DNA of 53,604 nt, taken from assembly GCA_002798175.1 (NCBI GenBank), contig NWQL01000002.1:329850-383453 (forward strand), given 5' to 3'. The stretch is from Lysobacteraceae bacterium NML91-0213. GTDB lineage: Bacteria > Pseudomonadota > Gammaproteobacteria > Xanthomonadales > Xanthomonadaceae. The position numbers were made by a program, and so were the translations under genes. Numbering within the stretch: the first letter of the stretch is position 1; each line of letters opens with the position of its first letter. Shown piece by piece: positions 1 through 7,793 of the stretch. The notes under the pieces were generated by a model. That model was not told the DNA's origin and did no database searches. It worked only from the letters and a program-made list of their open reading frames with translations.

Positions 1-225
1 GCGGCGTACTGGTGGATGCTCGAGTACAACGAGGAGCGTCCCCATGACTCGCTCGGCGACATGACGCCGGCCGAATACCGCCAAGCCGCCGAAGGTTCTA
101 CTTTTGAAATGTCTGCTCGACGGGGAAGCTTACGCTGGTCTCTCTGGGCGGTTGACGGAACCCATTGGGCTGCCAAGGATCGTCAGGATGCGCGGCCTTC
201 ACCCGTAAGGCAGATGGTGGGTTGA
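1..225 (+). CDS. IS3-family transposase OrfB, C-terminal fragment (partial)
   Basis: The open frame runs in from the left edge without a start. Its first residues (YWWMLEYNEERPHDSLGDMTPAEYR) are the typical end of an IS3-family OrfB integrase (YN..RPH.SLG..TPAEYR). The catalytic D, D and E lie outside the window. Family members normally stop soon after the STFE-like residues, but here the frame continues for about 40 unrelated residues to base 225, so the original stop may be lost or the element truncated. It marks an IS beside the mer locus and differs from the IS at the right end of the window. The family call is firm; the exact IS and its inverted repeat cannot be set from this stub. Confidence 0.75.
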   Translation, partial: AAYWWMLEYNEERPHDSLGDMTPAEYRQAAEGSTFEMSARRGSLRWSLWAVDGTHWAAKDRQDARPSPVRQMVG

Positions 226-262
226 GGGGCGGCGGAACTCGCGTAGAACAGCCAGAAGTGAG

Positions 263-685
263 CTAACTCGCTGCCGTGTAAGGATTTTCCATCGTCAGAA
301 AATTAAGCGTCGGGCAGCACTCTCCCGCCGGCACTTGGGCGCACCGCGCTATCTTCTGTTCGAGATCCCTCTCCAGCTGTCGCAGCTCGCGGATTCGTAG
401 ACGGACATCGACGAGCTTTCGCTCGGTCAGCTGACGGGTCTGCTCGCAAGAACGTTCGCCTGTGATCTCTAGCAGGCCAGCGATCTCGTCGAGGCTGAAT
501 CCCATCATCTGAGCGCGCCGGATGAACTGAAGCCGATTGACATCGTTTTCGTCGTAACGACGCACGCCTCCTATGGGTCGCTCGGGTTGACGCAGCAGCC
601 TACGTCGCTGGTAGTAGCGCACGGTTTCGACGTGCACATCGGCCGCCGCCGCCAGCCGGCTGATCGTAAACGTGTTCGGACGCAC
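263..685 (-). CDS. merR: MerR, mercury-responsive transcriptional regulator
   Basis: A 140-residue MerR-family protein with an N-terminal winged helix (TISRLAAAADVHVETVRYYQRRRLL) and a long dimerisation helix. Cysteines at 80, 115 and 124 have the same spacing as the three Hg(II) ligands of Tn501 MerR (82, 117, 126), with the ECCP motif at the third. This supports a true mercury sensor rather than CueR or ZntR. It is divergent from merT, and the 41-base gap holds a near-canonical mer operator. By family behaviour it represses without Hg and untwists the promoter with Hg. The reverse ATG at 685 leaves the operator free. Confidence 0.93.
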   Translation of the reverse strand: MRPNTFTISRLAAAADVHVETVRYYQRRRLLRQPERPIGGVRRYDENDVNRLQFIRRAQMMGFSLDEIAGLLEITGERSCEQTRQLTERKLVDVRLRIRELRQLERDLEQKIARCAQVPAGECCPTLNFLTMENPYTAAS

Positions 686-688
686 GGC

Positions 689-720
689 TTGACTCCGTAC
701 CTAGGTACAGAGGCTAGTAT
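689..720 (+). promoter_or_regulatory. mer promoter/operator (MerR-type stretched promoter)
   Basis: The -35 TTGACT (689-694) and -10 TAGTAT (715-720) are separated by 20 bases. The spacer carries the dyad CCGTAC...GTAC, closely resembling the Tn21/Tn501 mer operator. The overlong spacer is the hallmark of MerR activation. The promoter fires toward merT, whose ATG is at 727. That is very close, so the transcript leader is almost absent. Confidence 0.85.
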
Positions 721-726
721 GCTCTG

Positions 727-1083
727 ATGCAAACAACCCCCGCCAAATCGTCTGTTCCAGCCATCGTTGGCGCGAGCATCGCCGCCATTGGCGCATCGGT
801 CTGCTGCGTCGTGCCGCTGGTGCTGGTCCTGCTGGGCATCAGTGGCGCCTGGATCGGCACCCTGACAGCTCTCGATCCCTTGAGGCCCTGGTTCAGCGCC
901 GCCGCCGTACTGTCCTTGGCCGTGGCGTTTTGGATGCTGTATCGACCGGCGGCACGGTGCGGTGTGGATGGCAGTTGCATCGCCCCGGACGCTCTGCGAC
1001 GCAGGCGACGTTGGCTCTGGTTGGCGACAGCCCTCATCGTCCTGTTGCTGCTGTTTCCCTATTACATCGTCTGGATTCTGTAG
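727..1083 (+). CDS. merT: MerT, mercuric ion inner-membrane transporter
   Basis: 118 residues, the usual MerT length. The first membrane helix carries the vicinal cysteine pair (C26-C27 in GASVCCVVPLVLVLLG). A cytoplasmic loop has the second pair (C78 and C84), and a C-terminal helix ends the protein. MerT takes Hg(II) from periplasmic MerP and passes it inward, normally to MerA. It is the first gene after the mer promoter, with merP 8 bases downstream. No reductase follows, which makes importing mercury hard to explain unless merA is elsewhere in the genome. Confidence 0.92.
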   Translation: MQTTPAKSSVPAIVGASIAAIGASVCCVVPLVLVLLGISGAWIGTLTALDPLRPWFSAAAVLSLAVAFWMLYRPAARCGVDGSCIAPDALRRRRRWLWLATALIVLLLLFPYYIVWIL

Positions 1084-1091
1084 GAGGCGCG

Positions 1092-1379
1092 ATGCACAAG
1101 TGGATACTGGCCCTGGTGGCTGCTCTGTCGGTCGGTGCCGCTCTTGCGACGCCCGCAACCGTAGTGATGCTCGATGCTGAGAACATGACCTGTCCCGCCT
1201 GCGGCATCACCATCAGGAAGGCGCTGGAGAAGGTGCCGGGCGTGGCCGATGTGAAGGTGGACACCCGGGCTGAAACAGTCACGGTGACGTTCGAATCGAG
1301 CCAGACGGATGCAGCCGGAATCGCGCGTGCAGTCACGGAAGCAGGCTTCCCGGCCAAGGTGCGGACTGGCGGTGAGTGA
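1092..1379 (+). CDS. merP: MerP, periplasmic mercuric ion-binding protein
   Basis: 95 residues: a signal peptide (about 1-20) followed by one HMA domain. The metal motif MTCPAC lies at residues 32-37, then a typical ferredoxin-like fold ending EAGFPAKV. The start chosen is the ATG at 1092, just after GGAGG (TAGGAGGCGCG); a longer frame exists upstream but lies inside merT. It binds periplasmic Hg(II) for MerT. The stop overlaps the next gene's GTG by 8 bases, so translation is probably coupled. Confidence 0.92.
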   Translation: MHKWILALVAALSVGAALATPATVVMLDAENMTCPACGITIRKALEKVPGVADVKVDTRAETVTVTFESSQTDAAGIARAVTEAGFPAKVRTGGE

Positions 1380-1584
1380 CGTCAAGCTGGAAAGCATCTT
1401 GACCTGCCCGGAGTGCGGCCATCGGGCGACCGAGACAATGCCCATCACAGCGTGTCAATTCTTCTATGAGTGCACGGGCTGTGGAGCGGTTTTGCGTCCG
1501 CATCAAGGCGACTGCTGTGTGTTCTGCTCGTTCGGAACAGTGCCATGTCCACCGATCCAACAGAACAATCCCTGTTGTGGTTGA
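1372..1584 (+). CDS. GDCCVxC-domain small cysteine-rich protein
   Basis: 70 residues from a GTG at 1372. Two CxxC pairs (C12/C15 and C34/C37) resemble a zinc ribbon. They are followed by the signature GDCCVFC (46-52), then VPCPP and a terminal CC: 11 cysteines in all. This is the family annotated as GDCCVxC domain-containing (seleno)protein, often seen in mer operons and of unproven role. Selenocysteine forms exist in the family, but every position here is a Cys codon. The 8-base overlaps at both ends place it in the merTP operon. Metal binding or mercury handling in the cytoplasm is an inference. Confidence 0.8.
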   Translation: MSDVKLESILTCPECGHRATETMPITACQFFYECTGCGAVLRPHQGDCCVFCSFGTVPCPPIQQNNPCCG

Positions 1585-2878
1585 ACCGCGGACTCCGATA
1601 ATAGTTGGACAGACAGGCTGCGAGATCGACTGTGCCACCCTGGAAAGCGCGCCGCTCAACCAGCGGTGTGCATGCGAAGTGGTCGACATCCTCCGTCTGC
1701 ACGAGTCGATCCGGGGTGCCTTTCCGGAGTTCACGACTGATCCCGCCGTACACGCGCACTTATTTTCACCCTATGCCTTGTTCGTTGATCGGCCCGCGTT
1801 GGAGGCCATGGGACGAGTCGCGGCGGCGGTCTTCGACGTCGCAGGAAACCCGGGATATAGCCAACGGGTCCTGCAATGGGCCCCTGACATTGCAACCCAT
1901 GATCCGGGTTCGGCGGGGGGCGTCCTGGGTCTGGACTTTCACCTGACGGTCGATGGGCCGCGGCTGATCGAGGTCAACACCAATCCAGGCGGTCTGCTCC
2001 TCAATGCCTTGTTGCTCGATGCCGTGCGGTCTTGCGCGCCGCCAGCATGGGCCACCTGGACCAACGCGGCCCAAGCGCGTGATGCGGCCGTCACGGCCTG
2101 GATGGAGGATGCTCGGCAGCAATCCGGGCGCACGCCGTCGCGCCTGGCCATCGTGGACAGCACTCCGCGAGCGCAGTTCCTTTACCCCGAGTTTGAGCTG
2201 TACGCGAACGCGTTTCGGGACCATGGCGTGGACTGCGTGATCAGCGCTCCCGAGGATTTGTCGTTTGGTTCGGACGGGCTTGAGGATGCCCACGGCCGGA
2301 TCGACATGGTCTACAACCGGTTGACCGATTTCGCGCTTGAGGAAGCTTCGCATACGGGCCTTCGTCAGGCGTACCTGGCAGGGGAAGTCGCGCTGACACC
2401 GCATCCGCGTGCCCACGCACTGTTCGCCGACAAGCGCAACCTTGCGGTGCTGGGAGACCCTGTCCTGCTTGGTCGGTTCGGGGTCGATGCGGGTTCGACG
2501 GCCCTGCTGGCCCAGGTGATTCCGCCCACGGTTGAAGTCGTGCCCGGGAACCGGGATGCGCTGTGGGCAGCGCGCAACGGCTACTTCTTCAAGCCTGCAG
2601 CAGGGTTCGGCAGCCGCGGGAGCTATCGGGGCGACAAGCTCACCCGGCGGACGTGGGAGTCCATGGCGTCGGCGACCTACATCGCACAGACCTTCGCGCC
2701 ACCGAGCATGCGGATCGTGCATGGGGGCCAGTTTCTCAAGGCCGACGTGCGCTGCTTTGCGTCTGAGGCGGGTGTGCTGTTGTTCGCGGCGAGGCTGTAC
2801 CACGGCCAGACCACGAACATGCGCACCCCCGGTGGTGGATTCGCAGCGGTGCTCACGACGCCACTGATCGACGAGTGA
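1577..2878 (+). CDS. ATP-grasp-like protein of the mer operon, function unknown
   Basis: 433 residues from a GTG at 1577 that overlaps the previous stop by 8 bases; the same frame is open further upstream but inside the previous gene. Two regions look like an ATP-grasp fold. One is a metal/ATP-binding stretch LIEVNTNPGG (about 130-139). The other is FFKPAAGFGSRGSYRGDKL (about 336-354) with a later DVRCFASEAGVLLFAARLYHGQTTN. The N-terminal part has a CEIDC motif and another Cys pair (CAC). The order suggests a circularly permuted ATP-grasp as in glutathionylspermidine-synthase-like proteins, but I cannot name a substrate. Its operon position argues for a role in thiol or peptide chemistry linked to mercury. 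Confidence 0.6.
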   Translation: MVEPRTPIIVGQTGCEIDCATLESAPLNQRCACEVVDILRLHESIRGAFPEFTTDPAVHAHLFSPYALFVDRPALEAMGRVAAAVFDVAGNPGYSQRVLQWAPDIATHDPGSAGGVLGLDFHLTVDGPRLIEVNTNPGGLLLNALLLDAVRSCAPPAWATWTNAAQARDAAVTAWMEDARQQSGRTPSRLAIVDSTPRAQFLYPEFELYANAFRDHGVDCVISAPEDLSFGSDGLEDAHGRIDMVYNRLTDFALEEASHTGLRQAYLAGEVALTPHPRAHALFADKRNLAVLGDPVLLGRFGVDAGSTALLAQVIPPTVEVVPGNRDALWAARNGYFFKPAAGFGSRGSYRGDKLTRRTWESMASATYIAQTFAPPSMRIVHGGQFLKADVRCFASEAGVLLFAARLYHGQTTNMRTPGGGFAAVLTTPLIDE

Positions 2879-2914
2879 TCCTGGCTTGAGCTGGCCCTGG
2901 CGATGTGCCGGGGC

Positions 2915-4017
2915 TTACAGCCAGGCCAGTGCCGATTCGGCCAGCTCGCGTTCCTCATCGATCGCGACGTTCCAGATGGCTGGCCCGCTTCCACCATCGA
3001 TCCGCGTGGCTCCAGCATCGTTGGCGCAAGGCGCCAGCGCCAAGCCAAGCCAGCCCAGGCGCGCGATGATCCGCGCCCGCAGACCGGGCGCGCGGTGGCC
3101 GATGCCGCCGGAAAAGACGACATGGTCGAGTCCGCCGATTCCCGTGGCCATGGCCGCGATGGACTGCGCGATCCGGACTGCGAAGAGGTCCACGGCAAGC
3201 TGGGCCTGCGGGCCGGGATCGGCAAGCAGCACGCGCATGTCGCCATGCCCGGCGATTCCGGCAAGGCCTGCACTGCGGTACAGGCCATCTTCAAGCGCCT
3301 GCGCATCCAGGCGTTCATGCCTCAGCAGATACAGCAACGCACCGGGATCGAGATCCCCGGAGCGGGTAGGGCTCGGGATTCCCCCCAGCGGAGTGAGCGC
3401 CATGGTGGTGTCGCGGCTCCGACCGTCCTGGACGGCGCAGACGCTGCAACCCCCCCCAGATGCGCGAAGACGGCGCGGCTCCGCAGGATTCCGGCGTCCT
3501 GGCTGGCCACGACTCGCAGTGCAGAGGCGAAGGCGAGTCCGTGGAAACCGTAGCGGCGGACGCCCAGCGCATCCCATGCTTCGGGGATGGGCAGGCGCTG
3601 GCTCCAGGGTGCGAGTGTCACGTGGAAGTCCGTGTCGAAGGCCACGCCCTGGCGGGCTTGCGGCCAACGCAGGCGCGCGGCACGCGCGAACGCGAGGGCG
3701 ACCGGCTGGTGCAAGGGTGCGAATGGCACCAAGGCATCCAGTTTCGCACGTACATCTTCGTCGAGCTCGCTGGCGTTGCGCAGGTCGCCGCCATGTGCGA
3801 TTCGGTGGACCACCACGTCGGGGCCGGGCGCCGGTATCGACAATATTTCGAGCAGGGTGGCAAGTCGCTCTTGCGCATCCGCGCCGACGGCAATCTCGGC
3901 CCGGGAGCGCTCCACGACGCGTGGCTGCGCGCCTGGCCCCTCAGCGTGCAACAGATAGCACGCGCCCTTGAGGGTGGACGAGCCAACGTTGAGTGCCAGA
4001 AGCCGGCGCGTGGTCAT
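2915..4017 (-). pseudogene. ackA: Acetate kinase, frameshifted in a G8 tract
   Basis: Acetate/propionate kinase (acetyl phosphate + ADP to acetate + ATP). The N-terminal half reads LALNVGSSTLKG, VVHRIAHGGDL, PLHQPVAL, FDTDFH and RYGFHGLA. It then loses frame after AHLGG, at eight G on the minus strand (plus-strand C at 3450-3457). The expected continuation, GCSVCAVQDGRSRDTTMALTPLGG to the C-terminus, is intact one frame over. One extra G would restore an AHLGGGCSV reading close to the family HLGNGAS motif. The start is the ATG at 4017; with the shift repaired, length is about 367 residues, near normal. It is the last gene of the block, 19 bases after the CPH ATPase. It could be a real inactivating slip, a phase-variable tract or a sequence error. 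Confidence 0.85.
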
Positions 4018-4036
4018 AGGTGTCGCCAGTTCATGT

Positions 4037-6112
4037 TCATGGGGACCGTACCGCCCGGCGCAACAGCTGCGCATTGATCGCCACCACGATGGTGCTCAGC
4101 GACATGAGCACTGCACCAAGCGCGGGTTGCAGCATGATCCCCCATGCAGCGAGAACGCCGGCAGCGAGCGGGATGGCGACGATGTTGTACCCGGCGGCCC
4201 ACCACAGGTTCTGGATCATCTTGCGATAGGTCGCCTTGCTCAATGCAATGATCGCAGGGACGTCGCGCGGGTCGCTGCGCACGAGTACGACGTCGCCGGC
4301 CTCGACCGCGACATCCGTCCCTGTGCCGATGGCGATGCCGACGTCGGCTGTGAGCAGCGCCGGCGCGTCATTGACGCCGTCGCCCACCATCGCGACGCGC
4401 TTCCCTTGGGCCTGCAGTTCCTCGATCTTTGCCACCTTGTCCTCTGGCAGGACCTCGGCGAAGACGGTGTCGATGTTGAGTTCCTTCGCGACCGCGTTTG
4501 CGACCGCCGTGGAATCACCCGTCAGCAGGACAACCTCCAGTCCTTCGTCGTGCAGCCGCTTGACCGCGTCGAACGATTCGGGACGGATGGCATCCGCGAT
4601 CGCAAATACGGCGAGCACCCGGTCGCCTTCCACCAGGTAGGTTGCAGATTGACCATCGGCTGCCGCTGATTCGGCAGCCCGCCGAAGCGTCTCCGGCGGT
4701 TCGACAGCGAGCATTCTCAACAGACCCGGCCCGCCAACGTGGAGCGAGCGCTCCTCGACGACTGCGCGCACGCCGCGTCCCGGCATGGACTCGAAGTCCT
4801 GCGACATCGGAACGTCGATGCCATGTTCCTTGGCGCTGGTCATCAGCGCCTGCGCGATCGGATGTTCAGCGTCGCGCTGGACCGACGCGGCCACGCGAAG
4901 CACCTCGTCGTCGGTGAGTCCATCGGCGGCAGTGGTCTTCACGACGCGGTGCGAACCGAGCGTGAGCGTGCCTGTCTTGTCGAACACGACCGTGTTCAGC
5001 AAACGGGCCTCTTCCAGGCCGCGTCGATCGCGCACGAGCAGGCCGTTCCGTGCGCCAATCGTGGTCGAGATGGCGGTCACCAGCGGAATGGCCAGGCCCA
5101 GCGCATGGGGACAGGCGATCACGAGCACGGTCACTACGCGCTCGATCGTGAAGCTCCACGGTCGACCGAGGAGTGGCCAGACAATGGCGGTAACCGCGGC
5201 GGAGACGATGGCGATGATCGTGAGGTAGAACGCCGCCCGGTCCGCCAGGGCCTGGGCGCGCGAGCGCGACGTCTGGGCCTGCTCGACGAGCCGCATGATA
5301 CCCGCGAGCGCGGTCTCGTCGCCGGTTCCCGTCACCTCGACACGCAACGAGCCCTGTCCGTTGACGGTGCCGGCGATCACCCGGTCGCCCGTCGACTTGT
5401 CCATCGGCTTGGACTCGCCGGTGATCATCGCTTCGTTGACGGCGCTGGTCCCTTCCTTCACGACGCCGTCGGCGGGAATGCTCGCGCCGGGCCTGATGAG
5501 CAGCAGGTCGCCGCGCTTCAGTTCCGCGACAGGGACTTCCTTCGCGGTACCGGCCTCATCCAACCGCACCGCCATATCAGGCAGCAGCTTCGCGAGTTCC
5601 TTGAGAGCGCCCTGTGCCTGGTTGATCGAACGCATCTCGATCCAGTGGCCGAGCAACATGATCGCCACCAGCGTCGCCAGCTCCCACCACAGGTCCAAGC
5701 CCTCGACAACGCCGAGCGTGACCAACGCGCTGTAAAGGAAGGCGACGGTGATCGCAAGCGAGATCAGCGTCATCATGCCCGGCAGGCGATTTCTCAGCTC
5801 GTGGTATCCGCCGCGGAGAAACGGCCAGCCGCCGTAGAAGTACACGATCGTGCCGAACACCGCCGGGATGTACGCCGACCCCGGGAACTGTGGTGCGGTG
5901 TAGTCGAACCAATGCTGGATCATCCCGCTCCAGATCAGAGTGGGGATGGTCAGCAGCAGCGTGAGCCAGAACTTGTCGCGGAAGCTCGCCACGCTGTGGC
6001 CGGCATGCTTGTCGTGCCCGGCATGGACGTCACCTTCAGCACCCGTGCGGGGATGCGGCGGTTGCTCGCCGTGCGCCTGATGATCTTGATGATGATGATT
6101 GTGTTGCGTCAT
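4037..6112 (-). CDS. CPH-type heavy-metal P-type ATPase (CopB-like)
   Basis: 691 residues from the ATG at 6112. A His-rich N-terminus (HNHHHQDHQAHG...HAGHDKHAGH) replaces the HMA domains. Eight membrane segments are expected. The metal-site motif is CPH (IACPHALGLA, about 332-335) rather than CPC. DKTGT (about 377) is the phosphorylation site, MITGESKP the actuator, and GDGVNDAPA (about 577) the hinge. CPH with a His-rich tail is typical of CopB-type copper or silver export ATPases (P1B-3). It follows the ABC1 kinase by 63 bases and precedes ackA. Its presence links the metabolic operon to metal stress. It is distinct from the CPC ATPase at 24-26.5 kb. Confidence 0.92.
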   Translation of the reverse strand: MTQHNHHHQDHQAHGEQPPHPRTGAEGDVHAGHDKHAGHSVASFRDKFWLTLLLTIPTLIWSGMIQHWFDYTAPQFPGSAYIPAVFGTIVYFYGGWPFLRGGYHELRNRLPGMMTLISLAITVAFLYSALVTLGVVEGLDLWWELATLVAIMLLGHWIEMRSINQAQGALKELAKLLPDMAVRLDEAGTAKEVPVAELKRGDLLLIRPGASIPADGVVKEGTSAVNEAMITGESKPMDKSTGDRVIAGTVNGQGSLRVEVTGTGDETALAGIMRLVEQAQTSRSRAQALADRAAFYLTIIAIVSAAVTAIVWPLLGRPWSFTIERVVTVLVIACPHALGLAIPLVTAISTTIGARNGLLVRDRRGLEEARLLNTVVFDKTGTLTLGSHRVVKTTAADGLTDDEVLRVAASVQRDAEHPIAQALMTSAKEHGIDVPMSQDFESMPGRGVRAVVEERSLHVGGPGLLRMLAVEPPETLRRAAESAAADGQSATYLVEGDRVLAVFAIADAIRPESFDAVKRLHDEGLEVVLLTGDSTAVANAVAKELNIDTVFAEVLPEDKVAKIEELQAQGKRVAMVGDGVNDAPALLTADVGIAIGTGTDVAVEAGDVVLVRSDPRDVPAIIALSKATYRKMIQNLWWAAGYNIVAIPLAAGVLAAWGIMLQPALGAVLMSLSTIVVAINAQLLRRAVRSP

Positions 6113-6175
6113 GGGTCTGCCTTCCTGGATGCACTGATGCACCGGGCACCAGCGGGGAGATAGATCAGTGTTCTA

Positions 6176-7768
6176 TTACAAGTGTCCCGATCTGGCGATG
6201 GCCATCACCAGCCGCAGTGAGAGCAATCCCGCAGCAGCGAAAGCCACCATAGCCAGGAAAGGCATGTGACCGAACACTTGCGGGCCGTCGGAATGCAGGC
6301 TCAACAGCGCACCGCTTACGTACAGGCCCAAGGTGACCAGGGCCAACGCCAGCCGGTTGCCCGTGCGCGCGAGTGCCTCCTGTGTGGAACTCAGGCCATG
6401 GTGGTGTACGGAGAAGGCGGGCCGTCCGTCGCTCAGTTGCGCCTGCCGCAACAGGTCGGTGGCGATCTGTGGCAACTGGCGCGCAGTGCGGGCCAACCGC
6501 ATGGCGAGCGGCCTGTTACCGCCGGGGCGGCTGGCATCGGCGATCTCGGCGATCTCGGCCGCCTGTGCCGACAGCGTCCCCAGTAGGTCCAGATCCGGAT
6601 CCAGTGCCCGCAGCGTGTTTTCGACCAGGAACAGCGTCCGGATCAGGGACAGCAGGTGGGCCGGAAGCCGGAAGCCAGCGCCCTGCCCAATGCGTGCCAC
6701 GCGCCAGATTGCCTCGGCAATGGACCACTGCGCCAGCGGACGGCTGGCCATCTCGGCCAGGATCAGGTGGATCTCGCGCACATGCGAGCGGCGGTCGACC
6801 TGCGGCGGGAAGAAGCCCAAGGCGATTGCCGCATCCAGCACGCCCTCGGCGTCGTCGGCCGCGATGGCCTCGACCAGGCCGCCGAGCGCGAGCCGGGATG
6901 CAGGGTCGAGCACGCCGATCGAGCCGAAGTCATGCAAGCACAGGCGACCGTCGTCGAAGAAGAACAGGTTTCCAGGATGCGGGTCGGCATGGAAGACGCC
7001 GGCGCCGAAGAGTTGACGCACGTAGGCACCGAGCAGCGCCCTTGCCAGTGCGGGAGCCGCCGCCGTTCCATAAGCGGCTTCCAGGCGGGTGCCGTGGCTA
7101 CGATCCTGGACCAGCACGTCGCGGGTGGCGTAGGGCTCAACGACATGTGGCTGTGTGATGCCGGGCAGGGCATCGAGCACCTTCGCCATGCGGCGCATGT
7201 TCTGCGCCTCGTGACGCATGTCGATTTCATCGCGCAGGAATGCGCCCAGCTCGTCCACCAGTTCGAGGGGGCGGTGTCGCTTCAGAGGCGGCCAGATCCA
7301 CTGGGCTACGCGCAGCGTGCGTCGAAGCAGCCGCAGGTCAGCCTGCACTTGAGCGTGGATGCCGGGCCGGGTGACCTTGACGACCACGTCGCGACCGTCA
7401 TGCATGCGTGCCGGATGGATCTGAGCCACCGACGCGGCGGCCAGCGGATGGTCATCGAAGCTGGCGAAAAGCTCTTCGACGGAGGCGCCGAACGCCTGCT
7501 CGACCATGTGTCTGGCCTGGTCCGCAGGAAATGCCGGCACGTCGCTGTGCAACCGCGACAATGCCTCGCGATAGGGCGCCGGCAGCAGGTCCCAGCGCAG
7601 GCTCAAACCCTGGCCCAGCTTGACGAAGGTGGTACCCAGCCCCACCAGGGTGGCACTGACGTACGCGGGAAGCCGTTCGGGTCTGCGTCGGCGCAGGCGC
7701 AACACCGCGACCCCGAGAGTCAGTCCGGCCCAGGCGATCTGGCCTCCGCGGCGCACCGTGCCCGCCAT
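6176..7768 (-). CDS. ABC1/AarF/UbiB-family atypical kinase
   Basis: 530 residues from the ATG at 7768. It has the UbiB family hallmarks: the KxGQ motif (VKLGQGLSLRWDLLP), the Ala-rich nucleotide loop (AAASVAQIH), lysine in VVVKVTRPG, the catalytic HADPHPGNL (about 263) and DFG (HDFGSIG). Two membrane helices lie at the extreme C-terminus. Family members support ubiquinone synthesis or lipid handling and have atypical ATPase activity. The chromosomal ubiB normally sits with ubiE/ubiJ, so this copy is accessory. It lies 25 bases after the phosphoketolase and 63 before the CPH ATPase. A role in membrane quinone or lipid homeostasis under metal stress is only a guess. Confidence 0.85.
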   Translation of the reverse strand: MAGTVRRGGQIAWAGLTLGVAVLRLRRRRPERLPAYVSATLVGLGTTFVKLGQGLSLRWDLLPAPYREALSRLHSDVPAFPADQARHMVEQAFGASVEELFASFDDHPLAAASVAQIHPARMHDGRDVVVKVTRPGIHAQVQADLRLLRRTLRVAQWIWPPLKRHRPLELVDELGAFLRDEIDMRHEAQNMRRMAKVLDALPGITQPHVVEPYATRDVLVQDRSHGTRLEAAYGTAAAPALARALLGAYVRQLFGAGVFHADPHPGNLFFFDDGRLCLHDFGSIGVLDPASRLALGGLVEAIAADDAEGVLDAAIALGFFPPQVDRRSHVREIHLILAEMASRPLAQWSIAEAIWRVARIGQGAGFRLPAHLLSLIRTLFLVENTLRALDPDLDLLGTLSAQAAEIAEIADASRPGGNRPLAMRLARTARQLPQIATDLLRQAQLSDGRPAFSVHHHGLSSTQEALARTGNRLALALVTLGLYVSGALLSLHSDGPQVFGHMPFLAMVAFAAAGLLSLRLVMAIARSGHL

Positions 7769-7793
7769 CAGCGCGAGGTCCTGGCCGGCCGGC

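Noticed and set aside
1372..1584. Selenoprotein version of the GDCCVxC gene
   Set aside because: All motif positions are TGC/TGT; there is no in-frame TGA before the stop.
727..4017. A merA or merB gene
   Set aside because: No flavoprotein disulfide reductase or lyase motif is found in either strand; the genes after merP are the Cys-rich and ATP-grasp-like ones.
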